Source: Hyaloscypha bicolor E (lineage: Eukaryota > Ascomycota > Leotiomycetes > Helotiales > Hyaloscyphaceae). From it: a DNA stretch of 64,000 bases. Below the pieces are notes generated by a model. The model did not search any database, had not been told where the DNA came from, and saw only the letters and a list, made by a program, of their open reading frames with translations. Each line of letters starts with the position of its first letter. Position 1 is the stretch's first letter. The stretch spans positions 186,001-250,000 of the forward strand of contig NW_020194609.1 of the NCBI RefSeq assembly GCF_002865645.1, in the 5' to 3' direction. A program made the translations under genes and the position numbers. Shown here piece after piece: positions 47,411-60,200 of the stretch.

Positions 47411-48303
47411 GAACTTGTACTAAATCCCTTATATCCCTGCGGGTTTAGTGCGTATTAGTAATACAGTCAAAAATTAGTAATACGGTCTTTTTTTTACTAT
47501 TATATCGATTTTAATTAATTAAATATTAATACTATAGCCAAATTCGACCCAGAAGAAGAGAAAAGAATAGCCCAGGCCTCTGATTTCTATGCCAGGAACC
47601 CATATATTAAAAATCTGTAATTGCACATTAATTTAGGGTCAAATTACGCCTCTGGAAAGCGCATCTCGCTGGCCGATTATTATAAAACATTAAAGGAGGC
47701 CTCAATAAGGTCTTTTATTATAATTAGGAGAATGCCCTAAAGTAGTTTATTAATTTTTTAATCTATTTAGGCCATAATATTAATCTCAAGAGAGTGCGGG
47801 AAATAGTAAATAAGATTCTGAAAGAGAGTATATCTATTTACTAGGTAATACATATTTATATATAATAATAAATACTAGATAAAGAGCTTGGTTTTATTAA
47901 CCCACTTTTCCCTTTCCCCTTTATTTTATAATAATGGCTTTGGTAATATAGTTAGATTAGATACTAATAGGAAGGAGATAATTATTAGATATATAAATTA
48001 AGATATAGTAGTTATATAATTAATTAATTTCTTAGAATTATAGCATTTTGGGAGAATTACTAATAAGGTAAAGTATATAATATTTCTACTATTTTTTACT
48101 ATATATATATATAATATAAAAGTAAGAGAATTTCAATTATTAATTATAGTATAAACTCTATATAAACTATAAAATATTTTTCTTTAATTTTTACTAAAAT
48201 TCCGAAAATTAGTATTCTAAAAAAATAACCGTATTATTAATTTTTGACTATATTACTAATATATACTAAACCTATAGAGATATAGGGGATTTAGTACAAG
48301 TTC
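47411..48303 (+). mobile_element. TIR element of about 893 bp with subterminal direct repeats
   Basis: The ends start GAACTTGTACTAAATCCC and are inverted repeats over about 85 bp (47,411-47,495 against 48,220-48,303). The matching arms extend a further 13 bp outward (TAATTATATATTA), so the true end is uncertain within 47,398-48,316. Inside each end a motif TTAGTAATAC.GTC occurs twice, about 20 bp apart, as in transposons whose transposase binds repeated subterminal sites. The interior (47,535-47,760) is less mutated and holds a short frame starting FDPEEEKRIAQASDFYARNP, possibly the N-terminus of a transposase; the rest of a transposase is missing. Probably a non-autonomous derivative. It interrupts gypsy element 3. 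Confidence 0.8.
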
Positions 48304-51300
48304 TAATATATAATTATAAATATAAGTAAAAAGAGAATCTAGTCTATAGCTAATTATATAAAACCTATTAAAAGTAGTAAATTTAAAAGAGATAATATTA
48401 ACTAGCTAATAAGAAATCTATAAAAATAATTTAATATAGCTATTATTATAATTCGGGAAAATATATATAGCCTATTTATATAATCTAGCTTATTATAGTA
48501 AATATAATAGTATTAATAGCCTAGTAAATATAATTCGAGTCTTTAAAAAAAATATACTAAAAGTTATAATAAAGGATATAAAGAATATTATAGTAGCTAT
48601 AATAATTAAACTAGAATAAATAGAGAATCTAAATAACTATATTCTAAAAGAAGTTAGTTTTAAGTATAATTAGAAAATACTATTTAAATTAATATAGCCT
48701 ATAATATAAATCCAGAATTAAAAGAATAAATTTATTATAGGTATTATAATAGAAATAAAAATAATAATATTAATTCAGAATATATTTATATTTCTTAATT
48801 CTATTATTTATTAATAAAAGAACTTATAAATTATAGATATATTTACTAATTTAATAAAGAATAATATAAAAAGCTATTTAAGTTTAAATAAGAAAGTATT
48901 TCCTTTTTTTTACTAGTAAATACTAGTAGTTTAATTAAATTATTTCTTAAATCCAGAAAAGAAAATTCGACTATAATTTGAATATTTAATCTAAAAATAT
49001 CCAGAGATTAATAGAAGATATCTAGTTTACTAGATAAAAAAGAGAAAAAGAAACTAGCTAACCGGAATTTATATATAGAAACAAGTAAGTTATATTTAAG
49101 GAATCTAAATAACTACTTTGCTTTAGAAGAAATTATATTAGAATTACTAATATTTCAGATTCTGGAATTAATAAATAATACTAAGATTTGGTTATAAATA
49201 GAATTTCTATTAATATTATAATAGGTTTCTTATTAAGGAAAAAGGGAAAAGAGATAGAAATAGCTAAAAAGACTTTTTAAAAACAAGTCAGAATAAAGGA
49301 AAAGCTATTTTATATAAAAGACTAAAAGAATACTATTCTAAGAAATAATAAATAAGGAAATAGCCTAGCTAAGGATATAAATATTAATACTTTCGTAAAT
49401 AAATAAAATGAATTAGGAACTTGGTATATTTTTAATTATAATAAATATAGAACTTCTAAAATTAATAATATTCTAATAAAACTACTAAAAAAAAAAATTA
49501 TTTTATTTTTAAAAACTTAAAAAGAAATAAAAATATTAGATCTAGCTACTATATTTTAGAATTAATAAATTAAGAATAATACTTTCTATTTTATTATTTT
49601 ATAAATAAGAAATACTATTATATTAAATATAGTTAGATATATTAAAAGATTTATAGAACTAGTAACTATAGCTTATATAATAAATAGAATATTTAAAGAA
49701 TTAGAAATACTAATTTAGATATCTAATACTAATAGAATTATTTAATTTAAAAATAATAGTATTAATATTCGAATATTATTAGCTTATAAATATATTATAT
49801 AATTTTTATATTTCTAATTTATATTTTAAGAATCCCAAAAGAATATTAAATATAAAGAAATAATTAATACTAGAACTAAAATTAATATTTTCTTCGAAAA
49901 GATTTCTAGAAATATTAGTAAAATAATATATAATACTATAGATTATTAAATATCTACTATTATTAAAATAGAATTTAAATTTATAAAAATAGTAAATTTC
50001 AGAATTAAGGTTATAAATAGAATAGAATATTAAAATATATTCTTTTTAGTTAAAAGAACTTTAAAGATTCTATTTAATTAATTATTTTTAGTAAAAATAA
50101 AAATAAAAATTATATATAAAAATAATAGTTTATAAAATAAAGGATTTACTAATTCTAAAAATAACTAGAATATATATATTATTATAATTATTTTACTTTT
50201 AAAAAATACCGGGAAATAGAAAAAAATAATAGTTTAAAAATATTAAGTTTCTAGAATTAAGAAATTAAGTAATATAAAATAGGAAACTAAAAATAAAAAG
50301 AGAAAATAAAGCCTAGTATTATAACTAGTACTAATATTAAAGGAAATAGGAAAATACTAGAATTTCTTACTAATTCTTTTATTTTAGATTCAGGAATTTA
50401 GGAAATTAATAATATTTTTAGAAAAACTAAAATAGAAAAGGCTTTAATTAAAGTATTATTAAGAATAGTTCCGGAATTAATAGAAAGAAAAGCAAAAAGA
50501 ATATTAAGCAAAAATATTTCTAAAAAAGAAATAGAATAATATCTTTTAATAATAAAGAAATATATTTCCGAAGCTAAGGAATATAGAACCCAAAACTAGA
50601 AAGAATTCTGGAATATATAAGAGCTTAAAAAATATATATTAAAATACTAGATAAAAAGATATTTTTTTATATTTAACTAGAAAAGAATTAAATAAAAAGA
50701 TTATAAATTCCAGAAATTAGATAAAAAGAAAACTAGAGAAAATAGCTATAGTTTTTAAAGAAAAAAATAATAACTATAATTTATTTCTAGTTATAGAAAT
50801 ATATAAAATAAAGAATAAAAAGATTTAACTAGTAAATACTAATAATAGAACTAGAAAAGGCTCAGGTAAATATCCGAACTAGTTCAAAAAATTCAAAACT
50901 AGAAAATAAAAAATAGAAATATACTAGAAAATATAAGAACTACTTTTTACTAAAGATATTAGCTATTCTAAAAAGTTTATAACTTATTCCGGAATATCTA
51001 AAATAATTAGATATTAATAACTGGCTTTAGGGAAAAAAAACTAGCTATATTTCAAGAATTAATAATTAATTAAAAAGATATAATTATATTTAATTAGAAA
51101 GAAATAGGAAAAGTTTATAAGAATATTAGTTTATTTATTCTAATTAAGACTATTAAGTATAAGGCCTAATAAGAAAAGAATTTCCTATATTCTAAAGCTC
51201 TAATACTAGTAATAATAAAAATATTATTAAAATATCTAAATTATAAAATCTTTAAGAAATATAATAGACCTTACCAAAATCTATAGTTTTTAATTATAAA

Positions 51301-52399
51301 AAAGGTTACTAGAACTTATAAACTAATTAATATTACTATAAAGATAAATTTAGTAATTCTATAAAATATTAATTTATTTCCGTTTACTAATAAGATTTTA
51401 GAAGAATTTACTAGATATATTTATATCTTTTTAATTAATTTCTTTTCTGAATATAATTAACTTATACTAGATATTTATAATAGAGATTTAATTATATTTA
51501 TAATATATTTAAAGCTATTAAGAATAATTATATTACCTTAGAAAACTACTAATTTCATTATATAGTTTATATAATTTATTATAATTATTCTAGAAAATCT
51601 ATTTCCTAAAATTATTATATTATTTATTAATAATATTAGAACTAAGAAACCTTATATAAACTATAATAAATAGCTTATTTTACCTCGTATTTAGTATTTT
51701 ATATTTAAATACCTTTAAAACCTAAGTATAACCTTAGATAAAATTAAATAAATCGAGCTAATATTAGAGAAAAATTATAGTTCTATTATAATAATATAGT
51801 TATTATTAGTTTTATTTATAGAATACTTAAAAGAAGCCCTTTAAACTTAGGAATTACTAAGATCTTAAAATAGAAATATTATAATAATATAACTAAAAAT
51901 AAGGCATTTATTAAAATTATTATTTATTACTATATTTGAATTAAAAGCTTTATAATTATTACTAAACTTATTTACTATTTAATAAGAAAAGATATAATAT
52001 AGAACTAGAATAATTCTCTTCTATATTATTCTATATTCGGATTACTCTAAGCGGTTAGCTTCTAGTATTTCCTGGAAAAAGCGAATTATATAAGAAATAC
52101 TAGAATTACTTTTTTCTAAGGAATTATATATTAGAATGCAATTATATTCAAATTCTTAGGGCTAAGCTTAGAATAAGAAGAAAAAAGCTCAAGTATCTTT
52201 CTCTATATTTTAGTAGCTCTAGAATACAAGGGGCTTTTATTACGATTTTTTAAAGCTCGGGAGAAGGAGAGAGGAATTCTTAAGGTACTAGCTAGCTTTT
52301 AGGGCTCCCTAAAAAATATAGGTTATATAAGAAATACTAAAAAAAAAAGTTAGCCTTATATTACTTTTCTTTTCTTCTTCTCTTTATTACTTTTATATT

Positions 52400-55300
52400 T
52401 ACTACTTTCTCTTTTATTTATATTATAGATTTTTTTCGCTTTTATATTATTTATAAGTAAAACCGGCCTGCTTCTAACTTTATTATAAAGTGAGGCAAGT
52501 AATATAAAACCTGTAATTATTATTAAGTTTGTATTTTCCCTCTTTTCTAACTTAACTAATCTATTAATAGGCCCGGAATACTACTAATTATATCTAGTAA
52601 TATTCTGCCTTATAAGAACTCGATCCGAATATCCTCTTTACTTTCTGGTAATAATAATAGTTAATTACGGATATCTCTATAAATAAGCTAGCCCTATAGT
52701 ACTAGTAACGGATCCGTTAACTGTCCGTTATAGCTCTAGTTAATATCTTAGAGGACTTTTCTATAGACCTATTTATTATATAGCCTTCTGGCTTCCTTTT
52801 ATATTTCCGGCCAGCTTCTATATATATAACTAGTCTGCTTATAGGTTACTATATAGCTTATAAAGCTTTCTATTTTGGCTATATAGATAATTACTTTAAG
52901 GCCTATTATAAAAAGAATAATATAATATTTTCTCTAATCTATAAGCCTTTTCTATATTTCTTTTACTTTTTTATAAGTAATAATTCGCTTTATTAGGCTT
53001 TCCGGGCAAATATCCGGATATATAATTATATTTTTGCCTTTATATTAGTTAAGTATAAGAAAGATATATAAATTAACTTCTCTTATAGAATCTAGTATTT
53101 TTAGATCTATAATAAGCTCTTTTATTTCTAAGGCCTACTATAGCCTACTTTATATACTAAACCCTTTTTTATATAGTTCTTCTTTTATAATCCGCTCTTT
53201 ATAACTAATATATAGGCTACTAACTTCCTTTACTTAAATTATATAGTTCTTTTATAGCTTATAAATATATTTACGAATTATAATCCGTTTATTATAGTCT
53301 ATAAAATAGCCTATAAATGTTTTATAAACTAGTAAACTAATTTCCGGATCTTACTTAATCTATAAATATACTTAATTCTCAAATCGGGTACTAATTATTA
53401 TTATAAGAATCTTCTAATAAATAATAAGATTATAGCCCTTATCCCGAATAAGTATATAAATATAAGCCGCTATAATCTGGTATTTATAGTTCGTAAGATA
53501 AGCTATAAGTATCTATAAATATATATAATTAATATTATATATATAATATATATATTATTCTATTATATCTTATTTTTTCTATATAGTAATCCGGGCTAGT
53601 ATTATAGTTTGTAGTTATAGAACTATAATAGAATCCGTTAGTAAATATAGCTCGAGTAATAGATCTTTTACTAGTATTATCTTTATATCTATCTAGTTTT
53701 CTTTTTATTCTTTTATACTAGCCGCTTCTTTTAGTAATATATTATTAATATATATATTACTTATAAGACTACTTTACTTAACTAGCTTTATTTATACTAG
53801 TAAAATATTTATATAAATGTCTATATAAGACTTATAAATACTTTAATTTATAAGAATATTTATATAAGTAATATTAGCTATTATTTTATTCTTTTATTAA
53901 GCTTTATAAATAATAATTACTTTATATAGTAGCTTTTTTAAGACTTAATAGCTATTATATAGTACTTTAGTAAATTAAGCTTCTTTATTACCTTTATAGC
54001 TAACCTATACTAGCTTGAGATTACAGATTATCTTTTAAATAAATAGTAAGTAATTAATTATCCGGATCTCTTTTACCGGATCTTTATTTTAAAAATATAG
54101 AAACTTCTTATAGATTTTAAGAATTATTTTTTCGGATAATATATAGGCTATATCTATATAATTAAATACTAGAAATATAGCTTCTTATATATATACTTAT
54201 TTTTATTTTTTAGAAAAGATATTATTTTCTTAATTTCTAATTTAGTTAATAAGGTTATTTATATTAAGCTTCTAGACCTATTATAGAATCCTATAGGCGA
54301 ACTTATAGTTATAATTACTAGCCAGATATCTTATAGGCTATATAGCCTTAATAATAATCTAAAAGCCCTATATATAGTTCGTAAAACGCCTATAGCCCTA
54401 TTTATATACTAGAAGAGGTTTCCTAAGGTATTTATAGCTATAATAATTATTTATAAGAATAGATATCTCGAGTACTAGTACTAGAATAATAGCTATATAT
54501 TTATAATCTATAAATTAGGCTTTCTAGATTAGGTAGTTATTTATAATAATTACTAGATTATTTTATATAACTTATATTTCTTTTAGAAGTTTCGCTTATA
54601 TATTAATATTAAGATTTATATATTTATATAAGTAATTAAATATATTTATAAATATATTTATAAGAGAATAAATTATATAACTATTACTATTTCGGAAATA
54701 AATAATAAGATTACCTAGTATTTTTAGGCTTAGTATATAGGCCCTATAAAGGCTTTCTAGTATTTATTCGAGTATCTAATATATTAGAAGTTCTTTCCGG
54801 TTTAATATCTTATAATTTACTTTTCTAGATAATATATAATCTATTTTATAATTAATTTCTTATCCGAGTAAATTATAGACCGGGCTATAAATACCCGCTT
54901 AACTTTAATAGCATTTTTTAAATATAATGCAATATATAAAAATAGCTACTAATACTTATATTACAAGTTCCTATAATATTTTATATAAGTTACTAAAACC
55001 CGAATATAGAAGTACTATAAGTAAGGATATAGTATTAGCTATATTTATTACTATAATCTAGTTTCGGGCAAGCGGCTCTACTTATAGCTCTTACTAATAG
55101 TTATATATAGTCTATAGTTCTTTAATAAGCTCTATTTAGTTAAGGATATTTATTATCTTATATATTATACTACCTGTATTACCTATAGCTTAGTAAAGAA
55201 TAATTAGAAGTAGTTCTAGTATTTTAATAAGGCTATTTTATTAATAACTAGCTATAGTTTATAAATACTTTTTCTTATAGATATTTACTAGTAGCTAATT

Positions 55301-57200
55301 ACGGATATATAAGTAATCTGGAACTAATATAAGAAGTATTTCTATAATAACTTGGCCTATAAGCTAGCCTATAACCTATTAATTAACTTTTCGCTACTTT
55401 TAGTTAATTCTTATTATAATTATAGCCTCTTTTTACTTAGTCTCGGCCTTATAAATCTCTAGTAAATACTTATAGATATTACCTTACCTAAAAATACCTT
55501 TAACTAGACTATAAGCTACTATATAGCTAATCTATAGGTTAATTATATCTATAAAATATTACTAGTAATTATAATATAAGCCTAGCTAAATATAGACTAG
55601 TACTCTTACTTTTAGATAATTATAGTAATAATTATAGATAATTTATAAACTATCTATTTCTATTTATAAGGCCCTAGTAGAACTAGTAAAATATTTCTTT
55701 ATAAAACCCTCTATTATTATTACTATAACTAAAGTAAAATAGTTCTATATATAATATTAATAAATATTATAACTCTTTTTTTTCTAAATAGATATATATC
55801 TTATTTCTAGTTCCGGATTCTACTTAAGCTTAATAAATTATCTATAAGTATAATTACTAAAATAAGCCGGCTTAGGGCTCTTTTATATTCTATAAACCTA
55901 ATTATCTAGGATAAGATACCTATATAATATAAGTATTACTTTAAGGTAGTATATTAGCTAATAGTTAATTTATAGTCGGTTATAAATAATATTCTCTTTA
56001 GAAAGATATCTATAATTCTCAGAGGAAACTTTATCTAGATTTTACTAGTAATTCTATATAGCTTATAGGCTAATATAATATAGGCCTACTTATAGCAGAT
56101 ATAGATCTGGCTATAGCTCTATTAGTTATTATTACAGATTAATATATAGGTCTATAATAACTTGTCCGAATAGAATTTTATAGACTAGATTAGTAGTTTA
56201 TTATATAACCCGTTTTTAAATAGGCAAATTATATTTCTGTCTTTTATTTTATATATCTAGTTAGTTATAGATCTAATTAATTATATCTATTTATAAGAAT
56301 AACTCTTATAAGCCCTATATAATTACCGGGCCTTTAATAAATAGATAATTCTATTAACCCTAAATAATATAGTCTATAAGCTTAACTAAATAATTCTAGA
56401 TATATTTTCTGGCCAGAAATAGATATATTTTATAATAGATTTGGCTAATATAAATAAGATAGATCCTGAGATTATAGAATTATTTCTAGAGGTCTTATAA
56501 AGTATTTATTTACCGGATCTATTTTTTTTAAGCTATAACTTAAGATTAGTATATATATAATACTCTTGCGAAATTTCTGTTTATAAGAAGGGCTTTATAA
56601 CGAGTTATAGATATTAATATATAGTTTTAAGAAGTTCTCAATTCGGGTATAGCTATTAGATAGTAATTTTAATAGCTAGTTACGGATAATTCTACGAATT
56701 AAGCTCTAGTTTATAGATTAGTAACTGTCTTTTATACTCTTCTATAAATAGTTTCTATTTGCTTTATTCTTTATAATAACTATTAATAAGTTATAAGGCT
56801 AGTTATTTGAGGTAATAGAAGTAAATTTATAATTACCGGTCTTTTCTTATAGCTAGTTCTATATAGCAGCCTTATAGGTTATCTTATAAATAGGGCTTTA
56901 TAGTCTTTTATTTTCTAATATAGATTATATAAGTAATATAGTATATCCAGAAATATTATAAGGTTTTATTTAGCTTTTAATTTACTTATAAATAACTTTA
57001 TATATTTATAGACTATTTTTCTTCTTATATTATCTATAAAGAGTTTATAAAGAGTCTATATCTAATTTATATATTTAGCTAAAAGCCTTTATTATATTTC
57101 AATTCTATTCGGAACAAGTTTAGGGCAAAATTATTAATTGGCCCTAGAGCTTATATAGGGCCGCTAATTAATAATTTTAGTAAAGCGGCCCTAAACTTAT
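52400..57200 (-). repeat. Long unclassified transposon, copy 2
   Basis: Collinear with 1-7,592 from about 53,225 onward; its first 800 bp lie before the matching point and extend beyond what copy 1 shows. It is less RIP-mutated than copy 1. Minus-strand frames with Gln-type stops are long, for example reading SYNGQLTDPLLVLQGQLIYR and IKRKLDRYKDNTSKRSITRA, so a protein of over 1,000 residues may once have been encoded. I recognise no family. It lacks the two LTR insertions seen in copy 1, giving the empty target sites. It ends in hairpin B. Confidence 0.75.
57117..57198. repeat. Terminal hairpin B of the long element
   Basis: The outer arms AGTTTAGGG and CCCTAAACT pair, and the inner arms pair ATTATTAATT with AATTAATAAT. 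The loop is CCCTAGAGCTTATATAGGG. Same architecture as hairpins A and C. Confidence 0.85.
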
Positions 57201-60200
57201 AAATAAGTACTAGTTATATAAATTCTTTAAAAAAAGCTTATTATTACTTTAATACTTTATATATTATATTATAATATATTAGAAAATTAGAAAATAATTA
57301 TATTAGTAATAAATATTAGCTTAAATAAATAAAATAGAACTTTTAATTAATATAATAATAATAAAAAAAGAGAATTATATAATATAAATCTAGAATCTAA
57401 AATATTACTAAATAAAAATATAATATTACTAAAAGAAAATACTAAAAGCTAGTAAAGTATCTATAAAAATTATAATTCTAGCTATATAAAGTTTACTTTA
57501 TTCTTAAACTAGATACTAATATACTTATTATATAACTAAGTAAAGTAGCTATAGATTTTCCTGAAGCTTTAGTTATTTACTAACTAATATAGATTTAATT
57601 ATTTAACTTTAAAGTTAAATATATTAAAGAAATTAAATATACTATTACTAATAAATTATTAAAATACCTATAATAAGAAGATAATACTAAAAATAATAAG
57701 AATATTAATAAATAATTAGTAATAGAACTTATTATTATTAAAATAATATTTATTAAATAGAAAGTTTAATTAAAGGAAATAGTTCTAGTTTAGTTATATA
57801 ATATTATTTTAAGAAATTAGATTTCTAAAACCTTTATTAGATATTTAAATAATAGTATTTAATTACTAGAGATTAATAATTAAAGCCTTATTATATTTAA
57901 AAGCAAATTAGTAATATCTAAAAATAATAATATCCAGAAATTATATAATAAAGGCTATAGCCTTTTATATATAACCTCTAGTAAAATAATAAATAATAAT
58001 ACTAACTCCTATTTTTTTTTTAATAATTCGACTATTTTATTAGATTTATTAGATAATAGCTATTTCGAATAATACTAGAATATTATATAATACTTTATAA
58101 TATTTTTTAGACTAAAAGAAATATCTAGAATCGAGTTTCGAAAATTAAATAAAAAAGCTTTAAATTATAATATAAGAGATTAATTACTATAGAAAATTAT
58201 ATTTAAAATATACTTATTTTAATTTATTATTAATAATTAAAAGTAAAAAGAGATTATTATTAAAGAGCTATATAATAAGATTAGATATATTAGAAAAGAA
58301 AATACTTTTTATTTAGTAACTAGCTATTATTACTAGAAAGATTATTATAACTATATATAAAAATATATTAATACTTATAAAATCTATTAGTATAAGAATA
58401 AAAGAAAATAAGAAGCAGTTCTATATTTAATAAAAGCTATATTTCTTTTCTATTACCTTAGAATTAATATAGTTAAATTACTAGATTATAAAGAATATAA
58501 CTTATTAATTATTACTAGAAATAACTTTTTAGAATAAGTTAAAGCTAGACTTTTAAAGAACCTAACTAGTAAGAAGATTACTAAATTTATTTAGAAAGAA
58601 ATTATTTATAAATATAGTTTATTTAAATAGCTTAAAGTAAATAGTAGATCGGAATTTAAAAGAATAGTAATTTAAGAACTTAATAAGTTAGGAATTAATA
58701 GAATTATTATTTTAGTCTATAATTCTAAAAAAAATAATATAATTAAAAGAGGATATTAACTAATTATTTAAATATTTATTATATTTATAATAGATAAAAA
58801 GAAGCTTTAAGTAAATTTATTACTATATATTTTATTTACTAACTAAATTATTATATATAGACTAATTAGATTTATTTTCTTTTATATAGTCTATAATAAA
58901 GAAGTTATATTATTTATAGAAATATATTTTTTAATCTGGAAAATACTTAAATAAAATAAAGTTTATAATAAAGAAATACTTCTAGAAATATATATAAAGT
59001 AAATATAAATAAGAGATAAAAATATTAAAAAAGCCAGAATAAAAATAAATAAATAATACTAAAAAAAAGAAGTAATTTAATATTACTTATTAGATTTATT
59101 TAAAGCCTATTTCTAAAAAGAATCTGGTTTTTATATATAATATTAAATTAATAAATTAAAAGAAGTTAAGAAATATAAAGCTATTATATTATTAGTTTAG
59201 TCTATATAAAATAAGATATACGAATTAATTAAAAGAATACTATATACTAAAAGAACTTAATAATACTATATTCTAAAGAATATATACCGGGAACTAATTT
59301 AAATAGTTTATTAAAAGAAATAGATTCTAGTATTTTTCTAAAAATAAAGTTAATAATAAGTATATATCTATAAATAAATATTTTAAAATAAATATAGAAC
59401 TAGAAAAGAAAGTAGTTATAAAGTACTATAAATAAAATAGTATTTAGGAAATCGAGAAAGCTATTAGTATTATTATATATATTCTAGAATTACCGGAATT
59501 AGAAAAAGTAAAATATATCTCTTTTATAAAAGACTAAAAAAAAGTATTTAATAATAGAAGCTTTTCTTAATTTAAAATAAAGCTTATTATTTTTAATTCT
59601 TTATATATCTTTTATTTTTTTCTTTTAATTATTATTTATAATCTTTAAAGAATATTATTATTAGATTATTATTCTAGAAATCGAATAAGCTTTATTATTA
59701 CTTATTTCTTATTATTATCTAATTATTACTACTAGATAGTATTTTTAATATAAGATTCTATTACTAGATCTTGGGAATTAAATATAAAATATTTCTTTTA
59801 GTATAAAAATAAATAAAGAATTAAGAAGTTATTTTATAGATTCTTAATTCCGAACTATAATAATAAATAGTAATTATATATAAAATTAGAAAAAAGAAAA
59901 AGAAAAAAAGAGGCCTTTTATATACTTTTTACTAAACTAGAAATTTTTTAGAAGCTCTATTTGCCTTTTTAACTAGCTATTTTTATAACTTATACTAGTC
60001 TAAAGCTTAATTATAATATTTATAGATCTCGATTTTAATTTAAACTACTATTATAAATTTATTTATAATATTTAAATAAACTTTCTAATTAGAAGTTATA
60101 TATAAATAGAATAGCTAAACTAGAAGCCCTATAAAAGAAAAGAAAACCTTATTAAATCTAATAATTATTTCTGAAAGTATTTAATAATATATAATTCTAG

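Larger units (their letters stand above)
38950..52030 (+). pseudogene. Ty3/gypsy element 3 gag-pol remnant, plus strand, twice interrupted
   Basis: Once the insertions 39,451-46,137 and 47,411-48,303 are set aside, a plus-strand retroelement can be followed. Gag-like frames lie at about 39,100-39,445, 46,143-47,397 and after 48,304. A reverse transcriptase lies at about 51,250-52,000 (TRTYKLINITIKINLVI, YNRDLIIFIIYLKLLRI, and catalytic LFINNIRTKKP near 51,631-51,655, the RIP product of a FxDDI box). The text breaks off about 52,000, before RNase H and integrase, so the element is truncated. Its LTRs were not found. The limits given are approximate. Confidence 0.65.

Noticed and set aside
52050..52362. 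Possible 310-bp element with inverted ends around GGTTAGCTT and AAGTTAGCC
   Set aside because: The end match is short and imperfect, and no target duplication could be identified.
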